Shown in pieces: positions 52,263-61,739 of a stretch of DNA of 64,000 nt. A program made the position numbers and the translations under genes. The stretch lies in the NCBI RefSeq assembly GCF_900240975.1, contig NZ_LT968775.1, positions 1,550,001 through 1,614,000 on the forward strand, written 5' to 3'. Every line of letters begins with the position of its first letter. The first letter of the stretch is position 1. Under the pieces are notes generated by a model, which was not told the DNA's origin, searched no databases, and saw only the letters and a list, made by a program, of their open reading frames with translations. Source of the stretch: Mycobacterium sp. 4858 (lineage in GTDB: Bacteria > Actinomycetota > Actinomycetes > Mycobacteriales > Mycobacteriaceae).

Positions 52263-53768
52263 ATGAATGCCGTGACCGCGTCGACGACCAGCGCCACGGC
52301 GCAGTTGCTGGCAAGTAGTCACACGTCGCTGATGCACGGCTGGCTGCCCACCACGATCCAGGCGGTGACCGCGGTCGTGCTGGCGCTGGCCGTCGGCTGG
52401 CGGTCGCGGCGGTGGCGGACGGTGTGGTTGCCGGCGGCTGCGCTGGCCGGTGCCGCCGTCGCCTACCTGACGCACTGGTACATCGTGGACCGCGGCATGT
52501 CCGACGAGCCCGCGCCGGCCACGCTGTGGCTGTGGATCACGTTGACCGGCACGGCCGTCGCGGTCCTGATCCTGGGGTGGCGCGGCGCCCGCCGCTGGCG
52601 GCGCGGAGCCGGGCTGCTGGCCATCCCGTTGTGCGCGCTGTGCGCCGCCCTGGTGCTCAACCTGTGGGTGGGCTACTTCCCCACCGTGCAGGCGGCGTGG
52701 AACCAGCTCACCTCCGGCCCGCTGCCCGATCAGACCGACCCGGCCACCGTCACCGCCATGGTCGCCAAACGGGCGCGACCACCGCACGGCAGCGTGGTTC
52801 CGGTCGTGATCCCTTCCGACGCATCCCATTTCAAGCACCGTGGCGAGCTGGTCTATCTGCCGCCGGAATGGTTCACCAGCAGCCCGCCGCCGGTGTTGCC
52901 GACGGTCATGATGATCGGGGGCCAGTTCAACACGCCCGCCGACTGGACGCGCGCCGGCAACGCCGTGAAGACGATCGACGACTTTGCGGCCGCCCATGAC
53001 GGCAAGGCGCCGGTCCTGGTGTTCGTCGACTCCGGCGGCGCCTTCAACAACGACACCGAATGCGTCAACGGCGTCCGCGGCAACGCCGCCGACCACCTGA
53101 CCAAAGACGTTGTCCCGTATATGGTTTCCAAGTTCGGCGTCAGCCGCGAGCGCACCCGGTGGGGCGCCGCCGGCTGGTCGATGGGCGGAACCTGCGCCGT
53201 GGACCTGACCGTCATGCACCCCGACATGTTCAGCGCGTTCGTCGACGTCGCAGGCGACTTCTTCCCGAACGCCGGGAACAAGGCGCAGACCATCGCCCGG
53301 CTCTTCGGCGGCAACGCCGACGCGTGGGCGGCGTTCGACCCGACGACGGTGATCAGCCGGCACGGTCCGTACACCGACGTAGCCGGCTGGTTCGCAATCT
53401 CCTCCGAAGGGCCGCCGGCGACGCGCCGCGACCTGCCCGGCACCGATATCGGCGCGATCCGTCTCGCCGGCCGGGAGGCCGCCGCCGACCCCGGCAACCA
53501 GACGGCGGCCGCCTATTCGCTGTGCGCGCTCGGGCGGGCCAACGGGATCGACTGCGCGGTGCTGCCCCAGCCCGGCAAGCACGATTGGCCGTTCGCGGAC
53601 CGGGCGTTCGCCGCCGCGCTGCCGTGGCTGGCAGGGCGATTGGGCACGCCGGGAATTCCCCGGACGCCGTTGCCCGGCGCTCGCCCGCCCGCGCTGCCCG
53701 GCGCCGCCCGGTGCCGTCCGGTGCGCGGGTACGGCGTGCGATCTTCGCGCGGCACTGCAACCCGTTGA
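52263..53768 (+). CDS. Membrane-anchored esterase-like alpha/beta hydrolase (Rv1639c-like)
   Basis: A 501-residue protein. Four transmembrane segments occupy about the first 145 residues. An extracytoplasmic alpha/beta-hydrolase domain of the esterase D / antigen 85 type follows. The nucleophile Ser is in GWSMGGTC, an Asp follows in VDVAGDFF, and the catalytic His is likely in GKHDWPFA. The oxyanion strand is VMMIGGQF. The last 40 residues are Pro/Arg-rich, low complexity, and overlap the next gene. M. tuberculosis Rv1639c is of similar size and position. The substrate is unknown; a cell-envelope lipid or ester is a guess from topology. Confidence 0.8.
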   Translation: MNAVTASTTSATAQLLASSHTSLMHGWLPTTIQAVTAVVLALAVGWRSRRWRTVWLPAAALAGAAVAYLTHWYIVDRGMSDEPAPATLWLWITLTGTAVAVLILGWRGARRWRRGAGLLAIPLCALCAALVLNLWVGYFPTVQAAWNQLTSGPLPDQTDPATVTAMVAKRARPPHGSVVPVVIPSDASHFKHRGELVYLPPEWFTSSPPPVLPTVMMIGGQFNTPADWTRAGNAVKTIDDFAAAHDGKAPVLVFVDSGGAFNNDTECVNGVRGNAADHLTKDVVPYMVSKFGVSRERTRWGAAGWSMGGTCAVDLTVMHPDMFSAFVDVAGDFFPNAGNKAQTIARLFGGNADAWAAFDPTTVISRHGPYTDVAGWFAISSEGPPATRRDLPGTDIGAIRLAGREAAADPGNQTAAAYSLCALGRANGIDCAVLPQPGKHDWPFADRAFAAALPWLAGRLGTPGIPRTPLPGARPPALPGAARCRPVRGYGVRSSRGTATR

Positions 53769-54136
53769 GCGCCTGGACCCGTTGGGCCAGCACCCCGCTG
53801 ATCCTGATCCCGCCGTGGACACGGCGCTGGCGCCATGCGGCGTGGATTGCGTTGTGGCTGGCCGTCAACCCGTTCGTGTTCGGCAGGCCGGCGCACGAGC
53901 GGGCCTGGTCGACCCGGGCGATGCTGGGCGAGGAGTTGTGGATCAGCCGTCGCCCCCGGGACGCTGCCCTGGTGATCGGCGCGCTGACGTCGGTGGCCGC
54001 GCTGTGTGCCGTCGCCGCCGCCGGCCGGCGTCGGGCGCTGTCGGCGGCGGTCGCGATCGCGGTGCAGATGGCGCTCACACTGGTGTACTGGCAACAGATG
54101 GTGCGGTATCTGGAACGGGAGCGTGGCCATGCCTGA
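53711..54136 (+). CDS. DUF6653-like small membrane protein
   Basis: A 141-residue protein with about three or four hydrophobic helices. The segment RHCNPLSAWTRW followed by NPFVFGRP and AWSTRAMLGEELW matches the pattern I associate with DUF6653. The GTG at 53711 is chosen because the conserved RHxNPxSxWTR motif begins upstream of the TTG at 53765 that overlaps the previous stop. The gene therefore overlaps the esterase-like gene by 58 nt. Function is unknown. It runs directly into the next small gene with an 8-nt overlap. Confidence 0.65.
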   Translation: MPSGARVRRAIFARHCNPLSAWTRWASTPLILIPPWTRRWRHAAWIALWLAVNPFVFGRPAHERAWSTRAMLGEELWISRRPRDAALVIGALTSVAALCAVAAAGRRRALSAAVAIAVQMALTLVYWQQMVRYLERERGHA

Positions 54137-54362
54137 GGAACCAACCCCACCCGATCCCGGGTATGACACCGCCGGTGTGCCGACCTTCGAATCGGTCCGC
54201 GAGAAGATCGAAGGTCGGTACGCGACGGCGCAGGGCGCCGCGGAGCTCGACGCCGAGTCCGCGGAGGGCCGGTCGGTCGAGGAACAGTTCGAGGAGCGCG
54301 AACGCGCGGCCGCCGAGCGGTTGAGGCAGATCCGGGAGTCGATGCGCTCCGACGAGCGTTGA
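54129..54362 (+). CDS. Small acidic conserved protein (Rv1638A-like)
   Basis: A 77-residue, strongly charged protein with a Pro-rich start and a predicted long helix (VEEQFEERERAAAERLRQIRESMR). It has no membrane segment and no recognised domain. Position and size suggest M. tuberculosis Rv1638A, recalled and not checked. The ATG at 54129 overlaps the upstream gene by 8 nt, and the AlkZ-like gene starts 1 nt after its stop. Confidence 0.7.
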   Translation: MPEEPTPPDPGYDTAGVPTFESVREKIEGRYATAQGAAELDAESAEGRSVEEQFEERERAAAERLRQIRESMRSDER

Positions 54363-54363
54363 G

Positions 54364-55551
54364 GTGCGCAGATTCACCGTCGACGAGCGGCGTAACCGCC
54401 TGGCGCGCAGGCATTTCCTTTCGGCAAGCGACCCACCACCGCTGACGCGGGTGATCGCCGGGCTGGTGGGGCTGCATGCGACCGACCCCGCGACGCCGTA
54501 TCTGTCGCTGTGGGCGCGCTCCCCCGGCTTCCTGACCGCCGACCTCGAGCTGCAGCTGTACCGGGAACGCGCCGCGGTCAGGCAGCTTGCGATGCGGCGG
54601 ACGCTGTGGCTGGTCGGCCGCGACGACCTGCCCATGATTCAGTCGGCGTCCAGCGAGCGGGTCGCCGAGAACGAGCGGCGCCGGCTGGCCGCCGACGTGC
54701 GCAAGGCCGGTGTGGCCGCCGACGGCGAGCGCTGGCTTGACCGCGCCTGTTCGGCGGTATTGCGCCATCTCGCTGACAGCGGGCCGGCCAGCAGCACCGA
54801 GCTGCGGGCCGCGCTGCCCGAGCTGGCCGGGACCTACGACCCGGCTCCCGGAAAGCGCTGGGGCGGCCAGGTTCCGCTCGCCCCGCGGGTGCTGACGGTG
54901 CTCTCGGCACGAGCCGAAATCGTGCGCGGGCCGAATGATGGGGCTTGGACCACGTCGCGGCCGCGCTGGGCCAGGACCGGCGACTGGCTCGGCCAGCCCG
55001 TCCAGGCCCCACCCCGGCACGCCGCGCAGGCCGACCTGGTCCGCCGTTGGCTGGCGACCTTCGGGCCCGCCACCGTAGCCGACATCAAGTGGTGGCTCGG
55101 CAGCACGCTGACCGTGGCCCGGAACGCCCTGAGCGATATCGGGGCGGTGGAAGTCGAGTTGCAGGGCAGCCCCGGCGGCACCGGCTGGGCGTTGCCCGAC
55201 GACCTCGATCCCGAGCCCGAGGCGGCCCCGTGGTGCGCCCTGCTGCCCGGGCTGGACGCCACCACCATGGGCTGGTTTCAGCGCGAGTGGTACCTCGGTG
55301 ACCATCGCGATGAGGTGTTCGACCGCAGCGGCAACGCCGGACCCACCGCGTGGTGGAACGGACGCGTAATGGGCGGCTGGTATCAAGACGACGGCGCGCG
55401 CGTCCGGCTGCAGCTCCTCGAGGAGCCCGGCCGCGACGGGCGGCGCGCCCTCCAGCGCCGCGCCGACGAGCTCACCGCGTGGCTGGACGGCGTGCGCATC
55501 AACCCCCGCTTCCCGTCGCCGCTGTCGAAAGCCGGCGCCGCCGCGGGCTGA
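54364..55551 (+). CDS. Winged-helix DNA-binding protein, HTH_42 / AlkZ-related
   Basis: A 395-residue protein of the HTH_42 (AlkZ/AlkX/YcaQ-like) superfamily. Family marks are GLVGLHATDPATPYLSLWARSPGF near residue 35, VRQLAMRRTLWLV near 75, a winged-helix region (STELRAALPELAG), and the late block TTMGWFQREWYLG and WWNGRVMGGW. Some members are DNA glycosylases that unhook interstrand crosslinks or bulky adducts. I could not identify the QxQ or QxD catalytic motif with certainty, so activity is open. The GTG at 54364 is 1 nt after the previous stop. It converges on uvrA, which makes a repair role attractive. Confidence 0.78.
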   Translation: MRRFTVDERRNRLARRHFLSASDPPPLTRVIAGLVGLHATDPATPYLSLWARSPGFLTADLELQLYRERAAVRQLAMRRTLWLVGRDDLPMIQSASSERVAENERRRLAADVRKAGVAADGERWLDRACSAVLRHLADSGPASSTELRAALPELAGTYDPAPGKRWGGQVPLAPRVLTVLSARAEIVRGPNDGAWTTSRPRWARTGDWLGQPVQAPPRHAAQADLVRRWLATFGPATVADIKWWLGSTLTVARNALSDIGAVEVELQGSPGGTGWALPDDLDPEPEAAPWCALLPGLDATTMGWFQREWYLGDHRDEVFDRSGNAGPTAWWNGRVMGGWYQDDGARVRLQLLEEPGRDGRRALQRRADELTAWLDGVRINPRFPSPLSKAGAAAG

Positions 55552-55556
55552 TCGGC

Positions 55557-58460
55557 TCAGGCGGTGACTTTGCGACGCCGACTCGACCGCGGCGGCGGGG
55601 CGGCGCGGCCGATGACCTCGGCGAGGAACTTCCCGGTGTAGCTCTCGGGCACCGCGGCGATGTCCTCCGGAGTGCCCTCGGCCACCACGGTTCCGCCCTC
55701 GGCCCCGCCCTCGGGCCCCATGTCGACGATCCAGTCCGACGTCTTGATGACGTCCAGGTTGTGTTCGATGACGATGACCGTGTTGCCCTTGTCCACCAGC
55801 CCGTTGATCACGGTGAGCAGCTTGCGGATGTCGTCGAAGTGCAGCCCGGTGGTGGGCTCGTCGAGGATGTAGACGGTCCGCCCCGTCGAACGCTTCTGCA
55901 GCTCTGCGGCCAGCTTGACGCGCTGGGCCTCACCTCCCGACAGGGTGGGGGCCGGCTGGCCCAGCCGGACGTAACCCAGGCCGACGTCGACGAGCGTGCG
56001 CAGGTAGCGGTGAATGCCGGTGATCGGCTCGAAGAACTCCGCCGCCTCCTCGATCGACATGTCCAGCACTTCGGAGATCGTCTTGCCCTTGTAGTGCACT
56101 TCCAGGGTTTCGCGGTTGTAGCGCGCGCCGTGGCAGACCTCGCAGGGCACGTAAACGTCGGGCAGGAAATTCATCTCGATCTTGATGGTGCCGTCGCCCG
56201 TGCACGCCTCGCAGCGGCCACCCTTGACGTTGAACGAGAACCGGCCCGGTTGGTAGCCACGGACTTTCGCCTCGGTGGTGGCCGCGAACAGGGTGCGGAT
56301 CTTGTCGAACACTCCGGTATAGGTGGCCGGGTTGGACCGCGGCGTGCGACCGATCGGCGATTGGTCGACCCGCACCAGCTTGTCCAGGTGGTCCAGACCC
56401 GTCACCCGGGTGTGCCGCCCCGGGACCAGCCGGGCACCGTTGAGCCGGTTGGCCAGCACCGTGGCCAGGATGTCGTTGACCAGGGTCGACTTGCCGGAGC
56501 CGGACACCCCGGTCACCGAGGTGAGTACGCCCAGCGGGAACGAGACGTCGATGCCGCGCAGGTTGTGCTCGCGGGCGCCGACGACGGTGAGCTGTCGCTT
56601 GCGGTCGACCGGACGCCGGATCGCCGGCATCGCAATGGATTCCTTGCCCGACAGGAAGGCACCGGTGATCGAGTCCTTGTTGGCCAGCAGCTCGCTGTAG
56701 GTCCCGCTGTGCACAATCTGGCCGCCGTGCTCACCGGCCCGTGGGCCGATGTCGACGATCCAGTCCGCGTGCGCGATGGTGTCCTCGTCGTGTTCGACGA
56801 CTATCAGCGTGTTGCCCAAATCCCTTAGTCGCGTGAGGGTTTCGATGAGCCGGCGGTTATCCCGCTGATGCAGACCGATCGACGGCTCATCGAGCACGTA
56901 CAGCACGCCCACCAGGCCGGACCCGATCTGGGTGGCCAGCCGGATGCGTTGGGCCTCACCTCCGGACAGCGTCGCCGCCGCGCGCGACAGCGACAGGTAA
57001 TCCAGCCCCACGTCGAGCAGGAAGCCGAGCCGCGACTGGATCTCCTTGAGCACCTGTCCGGCGATCGCCTGCTCGCGGGTGCCCAGGGTGAGCGCGTTCA
57101 GAAAGTCCGCGCAGTCCGAGATCGACAGCTCGGAGACCTCGGCGATGGACTTGGCGCCCCGGTCCCCCGCGGACAGCGTCACCGCCAGGATCTCCGGCTT
57201 GAGCCGGGTGCCCTCACACTCGGGGCACGGCACGTCGCGCATGAAGCCCTCGTAGCGCTCCTTCATCTGCTCCGATTCGGTCTGCGCCATCTTGCGCTGC
57301 AGGAACGCCAGCACGCCCTCGAAATCGGCGTAGTACGAACGGGTTCGGCCGTAGCGGTTGCGGTAGCGCACATGCACCTGGTGGTCGGAGCCCTCGAGGA
57401 TCGCCTTGCGCGCTTTGGCCGGCAGCTTGCGCCAGGGCGTGTCGACGTCGAAGCCCAGCTCGTCGCCGAGCCCGGCCATCATCCGGGTGAAGTACTCCGC
57501 GGTGTGGCCGGTCGACCACGGCGCCACCGCGCCCTCGGCCAGCGTGCGCTCCGGATCGGGCACCACGAGGTCGGGGTCGACCTCCTTGCGGATGCCCAGG
57601 CCGGTGCACTCGGGGCACGCGCCGTAGGGCGAGTTGAACGAGAACGACCGCGGCTCCAGGTCGTCGACCGCCAGCGCGTGCCCGTTGGGGCAGGCCAGCT
57701 TCTCGGAGAACCGCTGCTCCCGGTTGTGCGCGTCATGCTCGTGGTCGACGAACTCCAGCACCACGATGCCGTCGGCCAGGTTCAGCGCGGTCTCCACCGA
57801 ATCGGTGAGCCGCTGCTTGGCGCTGGCCTTGACGGTCAGGCGGTCCACCACCACCTCGATGTCGTGCTTCTCCTGCTTCTTCAGCTTTGGCGGATCGGTG
57901 AGCGGGTGCACCACGCCGTCGACGCGGACCCGGCTATAGCCCTGCGCGTTCAGCTTCTCGAACAGGTCCGCGAACTCCCCCTTGCGGGTCCGCACCACGG
58001 GGGCGAGCACCAGGAACCGGGTGCCTTCCGGCATCGCCAGCACCTGGTCGACGATTTGCTGGGGCGTCTGACGGGCGATCCGCTCGCCGCAGACCGGGCA
58101 GTGCGGCGTGCCGGCGCGCGCGTAGAGCAGCCGCAGGTAGTCGTACACCTCGGTGATGGTCCCGACGGTCGAGCGCGGGTTGCGGTTGGTCGACTTCTGG
58201 TCGATGGACACCGCCGGCGACAGGCCCTCGATGAAGTCGACGTCCGGCTTGTCCATCTGGCCCAGGAACTGGCGCGCGTAGGCCGACAGCGACTCCACGT
58301 ACCGGCGCTGCCCCTCGGCGAAAATCGTGTCGAACGCCAGCGACGACTTGCCCGATCCCGACAGCCCGGTGAAGACGATCAGCGCGTCGCGCGGCAGGTC
58401 GAGGTCGACGCCCCGCAGGTTGTGTTCGCGGGCGCCCTTGACGATCAGGCGGTCAGCCAC
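55557..58460 (-). CDS. uvrA: Excinuclease ABC subunit A
   Basis: A 967-residue UvrA, the damage-sensing ATPase of nucleotide excision repair. First ATPase: Walker [10 protein letters not shown] at residues 32-39, a zinc module ([16 protein letters not shown]) and signature [15 protein letters not shown]. Second ATPase: [13 protein letters not shown], the zinc finger CEACTGDG and CEVCHGARY, and [12 protein letters not shown] with DEPTTGLH. The GTG at 58460 follows GAGAGAGGG and matches the M. tuberculosis start; an open frame continues to 58517. A PafBC-type promoter lies at 58521-58543. uvrB begins near the window end, on the same strand. Confidence 0.98.
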   Translation of the reverse strand: MADRLIVKGAREHNLRGVDLDLPRDALIVFTGLSGSGKSSLAFDTIFAEGQRRYVESLSAYARQFLGQMDKPDVDFIEGLSPAVSIDQKSTNRNPRSTVGTITEVYDYLRLLYARAGTPHCPVCGERIARQTPQQIVDQVLAMPEGTRFLVLAPVVRTRKGEFADLFEKLNAQGYSRVRVDGVVHPLTDPPKLKKQEKHDIEVVVDRLTVKASAKQRLTDSVETALNLADGIVVLEFVDHEHDAHNREQRFSEKLACPNGHALAVDDLEPRSFSFNSPYGACPECTGLGIRKEVDPDLVVPDPERTLAEGAVAPWSTGHTAEYFTRMMAGLGDELGFDVDTPWRKLPAKARKAILEGSDHQVHVRYRNRYGRTRSYYADFEGVLAFLQRKMAQTESEQMKERYEGFMRDVPCPECEGTRLKPEILAVTLSAGDRGAKSIAEVSELSISDCADFLNALTLGTREQAIAGQVLKEIQSRLGFLLDVGLDYLSLSRAAATLSGGEAQRIRLATQIGSGLVGVLYVLDEPSIGLHQRDNRRLIETLTRLRDLGNTLIVVEHDEDTIAHADWIVDIGPRAGEHGGQIVHSGTYSELLANKDSITGAFLSGKESIAMPAIRRPVDRKRQLTVVGAREHNLRGIDVSFPLGVLTSVTGVSGSGKSTLVNDILATVLANRLNGARLVPGRHTRVTGLDHLDKLVRVDQSPIGRTPRSNPATYTGVFDKIRTLFAATTEAKVRGYQPGRFSFNVKGGRCEACTGDGTIKIEMNFLPDVYVPCEVCHGARYNRETLEVHYKGKTISEVLDMSIEEAAEFFEPITGIHRYLRTLVDVGLGYVRLGQPAPTLSGGEAQRVKLAAELQKRSTGRTVYILDEPTTGLHFDDIRKLLTVINGLVDKGNTVIVIEHNLDVIKTSDWIVDMGPEGGAEGGTVVAEGTPEDIAAVPESYTGKFLAEVIGRAAPPPRSSRRRKVTA

Positions 58461-58520
58461 GCTGCCCTCTCTCAATGGATCTTTTAGGTGCTGCAGCCGT
58501 TGATGCGCACGGCGCATTCC

Positions 58521-58543
58521 ATGCTAGGTGCCCATACCGACAA
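58521..58543 (-). promoter_or_regulatory. uvrA: PafBC-type (RecA-independent) DNA-damage promoter of uvrA
   Basis: On the minus strand TTGTCGGTA, 8 nt, TAGCAT matches the RecA-NDp consensus TTGTCRGTG-N8-TANNNT at 10 of 11 non-wildcard positions with R allowed, with exact spacing. Its end is 60 nt upstream of the uvrA start. PafBC drives most LexA-independent damage induction in mycobacteria. Confidence 0.8.
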
Positions 58544-58571
58544 GCAACGTTTGACCAGTAACGTGGCCGCT

Positions 58572-59258
58572 ATGACCGCCCCCGATGAGGTAAGCGACAA
58601 CTACACCGGACACGTCGACCCCGGTACCGCGGCGCGCCGGACCCTACCCGGCGCCACGATCCTAAAGGCTTCGGTGGGCCCTGTGGACAACAATGCGTAT
58701 CTGGTGACGTGTTCCGCGACCGGAGAGACCTTGCTGATCGATGCCGCCAACGACGCGGACACCCTGATCGGTCTGATCCGGGGAAACGCACCCAGGCTGT
58801 CGCTGATCGTGACCAGCCATCAGCACTTCGACCACTGGCAGGCGCTGGAAGCCGTGGCCGCGGCCACCGGGGCACCGACCGCCGCCAACGAGATCGACGC
58901 CCAGGCCCTGCCGGTCAAGCCGGACCGTTTGCTGGCCCAGGGTGACACCGTGGACATCGGCGAGCTGCGGTTCGACGTGATCCACCTGCGCGGACACACG
59001 CCAGGCTCGATCGCGCTCGCCCTCGACGGGCCGGCGACGGGCGGGGTCACCCAGCTGTTTACCGGCGACTGCCTGTTCCCGGGCGGCGTCGGAAAAACCT
59101 GGCAGCCGGGCGATTTCGCCCAGCTACTCGACGACGTCACCACCCGGGTGTTCGGCGTGTACGACGACTCCACCGTCATCTACCCGGGCCACGGGGACGA
59201 CACAGTGCTCGGCGCCGAACGCCCCCACCTGGGCGAATGGCGCGAGCGGGGCTGGTGA
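58572..59258 (+). CDS. Metallo-beta-lactamase-fold hydrolase, glyoxalase II-like (Rv1637c-like)
   Basis: A 228-residue MBL-fold protein with the complete binuclear metal set: H83, H85, D87, H88 (TSHQHFDH), H142 (RGHTPGS), D166 (TGDCLF) and H207 (PGHGDD). The pattern is like glyoxalase II or related thioesterases. The substrate is unknown. The ATG at 58572 is chosen because the protein core starts just after it; an in-frame ATG at 58488 would lie inside the uvrA promoter. It is divergent from uvrA, and its short upstream region suggests a nearly leaderless message. Confidence 0.88.
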   Translation: MTAPDEVSDNYTGHVDPGTAARRTLPGATILKASVGPVDNNAYLVTCSATGETLLIDAANDADTLIGLIRGNAPRLSLIVTSHQHFDHWQALEAVAAATGAPTAANEIDAQALPVKPDRLLAQGDTVDIGELRFDVIHLRGHTPGSIALALDGPATGGVTQLFTGDCLFPGGVGKTWQPGDFAQLLDDVTTRVFGVYDDSTVIYPGHGDDTVLGAERPHLGEWRERGW

Positions 59259-59273
59259 GGCCCCGGTCCCTCC

Positions 59274-59380
59274 GCCGTGGCGATCGCGAGCGCGGCGTGG
59301 CCGGGCGACGCGGGTCGCCACCATCGAGCCGTGGCGATCGCGAGCGCGGCGTGGCCGGGCGACGCGGGTCGCCACCATCG
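59274..59380. repeat. Two-unit 54-bp tandem repeat
   Basis: Two consecutive copies with a period of 54 bp (59274-59327 and 59328-59380), identical over at least 53 positions. Each unit contains GTGGCGA near its start and TCGCCAC near its end, so each can fold into a hairpin. It fills the convergent gap between the MBL gene and the universal stress gene. A VNTR/MIRU-like locus or a double-sided terminator is likely. Confidence 0.85.
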
Positions 59381-59386
59381 GTTTCC

Positions 59387-59830
59387 CTAGGACGTGGTGT
59401 GCACGATCAGGACGTCGACCTTGGCGCGTCGTGAGACGTTGGCCGGCACCGAGCCGAGCAGCCGGCCGGCGATCGTGCTGAGGCCGACGTTTCCGACGAC
59501 CAGCAGGTCGGCCTTCTCGTCCTCGGCCAGCTTGACCAGCGCGTCCACCGGAGCGCCTTCGATCGGGCGCTCCTCGACGTTCTTGGCCCCGGCCTTGTGC
59601 GCACGCTCCTTGGCGTCTTGCAGGATCGCGTAAATCGGCGCGGTGCCGGACACCTTGTAGCTCTCGTCGCGCAGTGCGTCCGCGGCCCGGGTGTCCTCAT
59701 GCTGGGGCAGGTACGCCGAGGCGACGATCAGCTTGGCGTCCGGCCCGGCGATCTGCGCCGCCCTGTCTACCGCGCGCATTGACGAGTCCGAGCCGTCGGT
59801 TCCCACCACCACAGTCTGATAGGCGCCCAT
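59387..59830 (-). CDS. Universal stress protein, cAMP-binding type (Rv1636-like)
   Basis: A 147-residue single-domain USP. It has VVVGTDGSDSS at the start and the nucleotide-binding GNVGLSTIAGRLLGSVPANVS motif (G-2X-G-9X-G-S) near the end. It is very close to M. tuberculosis Rv1636, which was shown to bind cAMP with high affinity and to be abundant. The ATG at 59830 follows GGGAGGG. The upstream leader contains a GGTTGG/CCAACC repeat. It may buffer cAMP made by the cyclase encoded at 44166 and others. Convergent with the MBL gene. Confidence 0.93.
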   Translation of the reverse strand: MGAYQTVVVGTDGSDSSMRAVDRAAQIAGPDAKLIVASAYLPQHEDTRAADALRDESYKVSGTAPIYAILQDAKERAHKAGAKNVEERPIEGAPVDALVKLAEDEKADLLVVGNVGLSTIAGRLLGSVPANVSRRAKVDVLIVHTTS

Positions 59831-59846
59831 TTACCCTCCCAGTTTC

Positions 59847-59862
59847 GGTTGGTCAGCCAACC
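59847..59862. promoter_or_regulatory. Inverted repeat upstream of the universal stress gene
   Basis: GGTTGG and CCAACC pair around 4 nt, 17 nt upstream of the USP ATG. It is a leader hairpin or an operator. The remaining divergent gap up to 60115 shows AT-rich promoter-like stretches but nothing I can name. Confidence 0.35.
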
Positions 59863-60115
59863 CAAGACAGTATCGCGTTTGCCCGTGGCAGAGGGAACAG
59901 ATTAGCGACACCGCGTGGCGCGGCGTGTCCACAATTTGCGGGACATCGCCGAGCCAACGGACAATATCGCCGGTGACAAAACATTCAAATGCGCGGGCCC
60001 GGGGCGGAAAGCGTTGCATAACGCCGGTTTTCGCGGAATGGGGACGCCGGGGGCGAATTGGCCGCCGGCGATTTGTGACGCGGCTGCGCGATTCAGCTTT
60101 ACAGTGACAAGCATC

Positions 60116-61687
60116 ATGTCCATGCCCACCGTCGAGCAGCGCGTCGCGGACCGTGTCGAGGAACCCGCGCCCGCGCGTCCGGCCGGCAGGTTGCTCGATC
60201 CGTGGGCGATCGCCGCGTTCGCGACCGTTGTCAGCGGCGCCTGGGCCTGCCGGCCCTCGTTGTGGTTCGACGAGGGCGCGACCATATCGGCCGCGGCGAG
60301 CCGCACGTTGGCGGAGCTGTGGCGGCTGCTGAGCCACATTGACGCCGTGCACGGGCTGTATTACCTGCTGATGCACGGGTGGTTCGCGCTGTTTCCGCCG
60401 ACCGAATTCTGGTCGCGGGCGCCCAGCGCCCTGGCGATCGGCGCCGCCGCCGCGGGCGTCACGGTGTTCACCAGGCAGTTCTCGACACGGCCGGTCGCGG
60501 TGTGCGCGGGTGTCCTGTTCGCCGTCCTGCCGCGTACCACCTGGGCGGGAATCGAGGCGCGGCCGTACGCCTTCGCGGCCGCCGCGGCGATCTGGCTCAC
60601 CGTATTGCTCGTCGCCGCCGTCCGGCGCAACGGAACGCGCGTGTGGGTTTGCTATGCGCTTGCGCTGATGCTGTCGATTCTGCTGAATCTGAACATGGTG
60701 CTGCTGGTGCCGGTTTATGCCGTAATGGTGCCGCTGCTGGCACCGGCGAAGGCGCGGAAATCGCCCGTCATTCGGTGGGCGATCAGCTCTACCGTCGCCG
60801 TCGCGGCGATGACGCCGTTCTTGGTGTTCGCGCATGGCCAGGTGTGGCAGGTGAATTGGATTTACCCGGTCAGCTGGCACTACGCGTTCGACATCATCCT
60901 GCGCCAGTATTTCGACCACAGCGTTCCATTCGCCATCTGCGCCGCCGTCCTCATCGTGGCGGCGGTCGGGGCCCGGCTGGCCGGCGTTCACCCCCCGGCC
61001 GGCGACGTGCGCCGGTTGCTGATCGTCTGCGCGGCGTGGCTCGTCATCCCCACCGCGCTCGTGGTGATCTACTCGGCCGTCAGCGAGCCGATCTACTATC
61101 CGCGCTACCTGATCTTCACCGCACCCGCGATGGCCGTCATCCTGGCCGTCTGCGTCGTGACGCTCGCCCGCAGGCCATGGCCCATCGCCGGCGTGGTGCT
61201 GGCCTGCGCGCTTGCCGCGGTGCCGAACTACCTGTTCATCCAGCGCTGGCCGTACGCCAAGGAGGGCTGGGACTACAGCCAGGTGGCCGACCTGATCGGC
61301 TCCCACGCCGCCCCGGGTGACTGCCTGATGGTGGACAACACCGTGCCGTGGCGGCCCGGACCGATCCGCGCCCTGCTGGCCACCCGGCCGGCGGCCTTCC
61401 GGTCGCTGATCGACGTCGAGCGCGGGACGTACGGGCCCAAGGTGGGGTCCCTGTGGGACGGTCACGTCGCGGTGTGGCTGACGACCGCAAAAATCAACAA
61501 ATGCCCCGCAATCTGGACCATTACCAATAAAGAAACCTCACTGCCCGACCATCAATCCGGACCGTCATTGCCGCCCGGCCCCGCTTTCGGGCGCGCCCCG
61601 GCTTATCGATTCCCGAGTTATCTCGGGTTCCGCATTGTCGAACGTTGGCAGTTTCATTACTCGCAGGTGGTGAAGTCCACGCGCTGA
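60116..61687 (+). CDS. GT-C type mannosyltransferase (Rv1635c-like)
   Basis: A 523-residue polytopic membrane glycosyltransferase with about ten transmembrane helices. The GT-C catalytic acidic pair is D52-E53 in LWFDEGATISAA, in the first extracytoplasmic loop. A soluble C-terminal part of about 110 residues follows the last helix. In M. tuberculosis Rv1635c uses polyprenyl-phosphomannose to add the first mannose of the caps on lipoarabinomannan. Length and position agree. The ATG at 60116 is chosen as just before the first conserved part; an open frame reaches back to 59915. Confidence 0.87.
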   Translation: MSMPTVEQRVADRVEEPAPARPAGRLLDPWAIAAFATVVSGAWACRPSLWFDEGATISAAASRTLAELWRLLSHIDAVHGLYYLLMHGWFALFPPTEFWSRAPSALAIGAAAAGVTVFTRQFSTRPVAVCAGVLFAVLPRTTWAGIEARPYAFAAAAAIWLTVLLVAAVRRNGTRVWVCYALALMLSILLNLNMVLLVPVYAVMVPLLAPAKARKSPVIRWAISSTVAVAAMTPFLVFAHGQVWQVNWIYPVSWHYAFDIILRQYFDHSVPFAICAAVLIVAAVGARLAGVHPPAGDVRRLLIVCAAWLVIPTALVVIYSAVSEPIYYPRYLIFTAPAMAVILAVCVVTLARRPWPIAGVVLACALAAVPNYLFIQRWPYAKEGWDYSQVADLIGSHAAPGDCLMVDNTVPWRPGPIRALLATRPAAFRSLIDVERGTYGPKVGSLWDGHVAVWLTTAKINKCPAIWTITNKETSLPDHQSGPSLPPGPAFGRAPAYRFPSYLGFRIVERWQFHYSQVVKSTR

Positions 61688-61739
61688 TTTGCGGCATTGC
61701 CGACGGCGTGAACCGCCATTTGTTGGGTAGTTGACCGGT

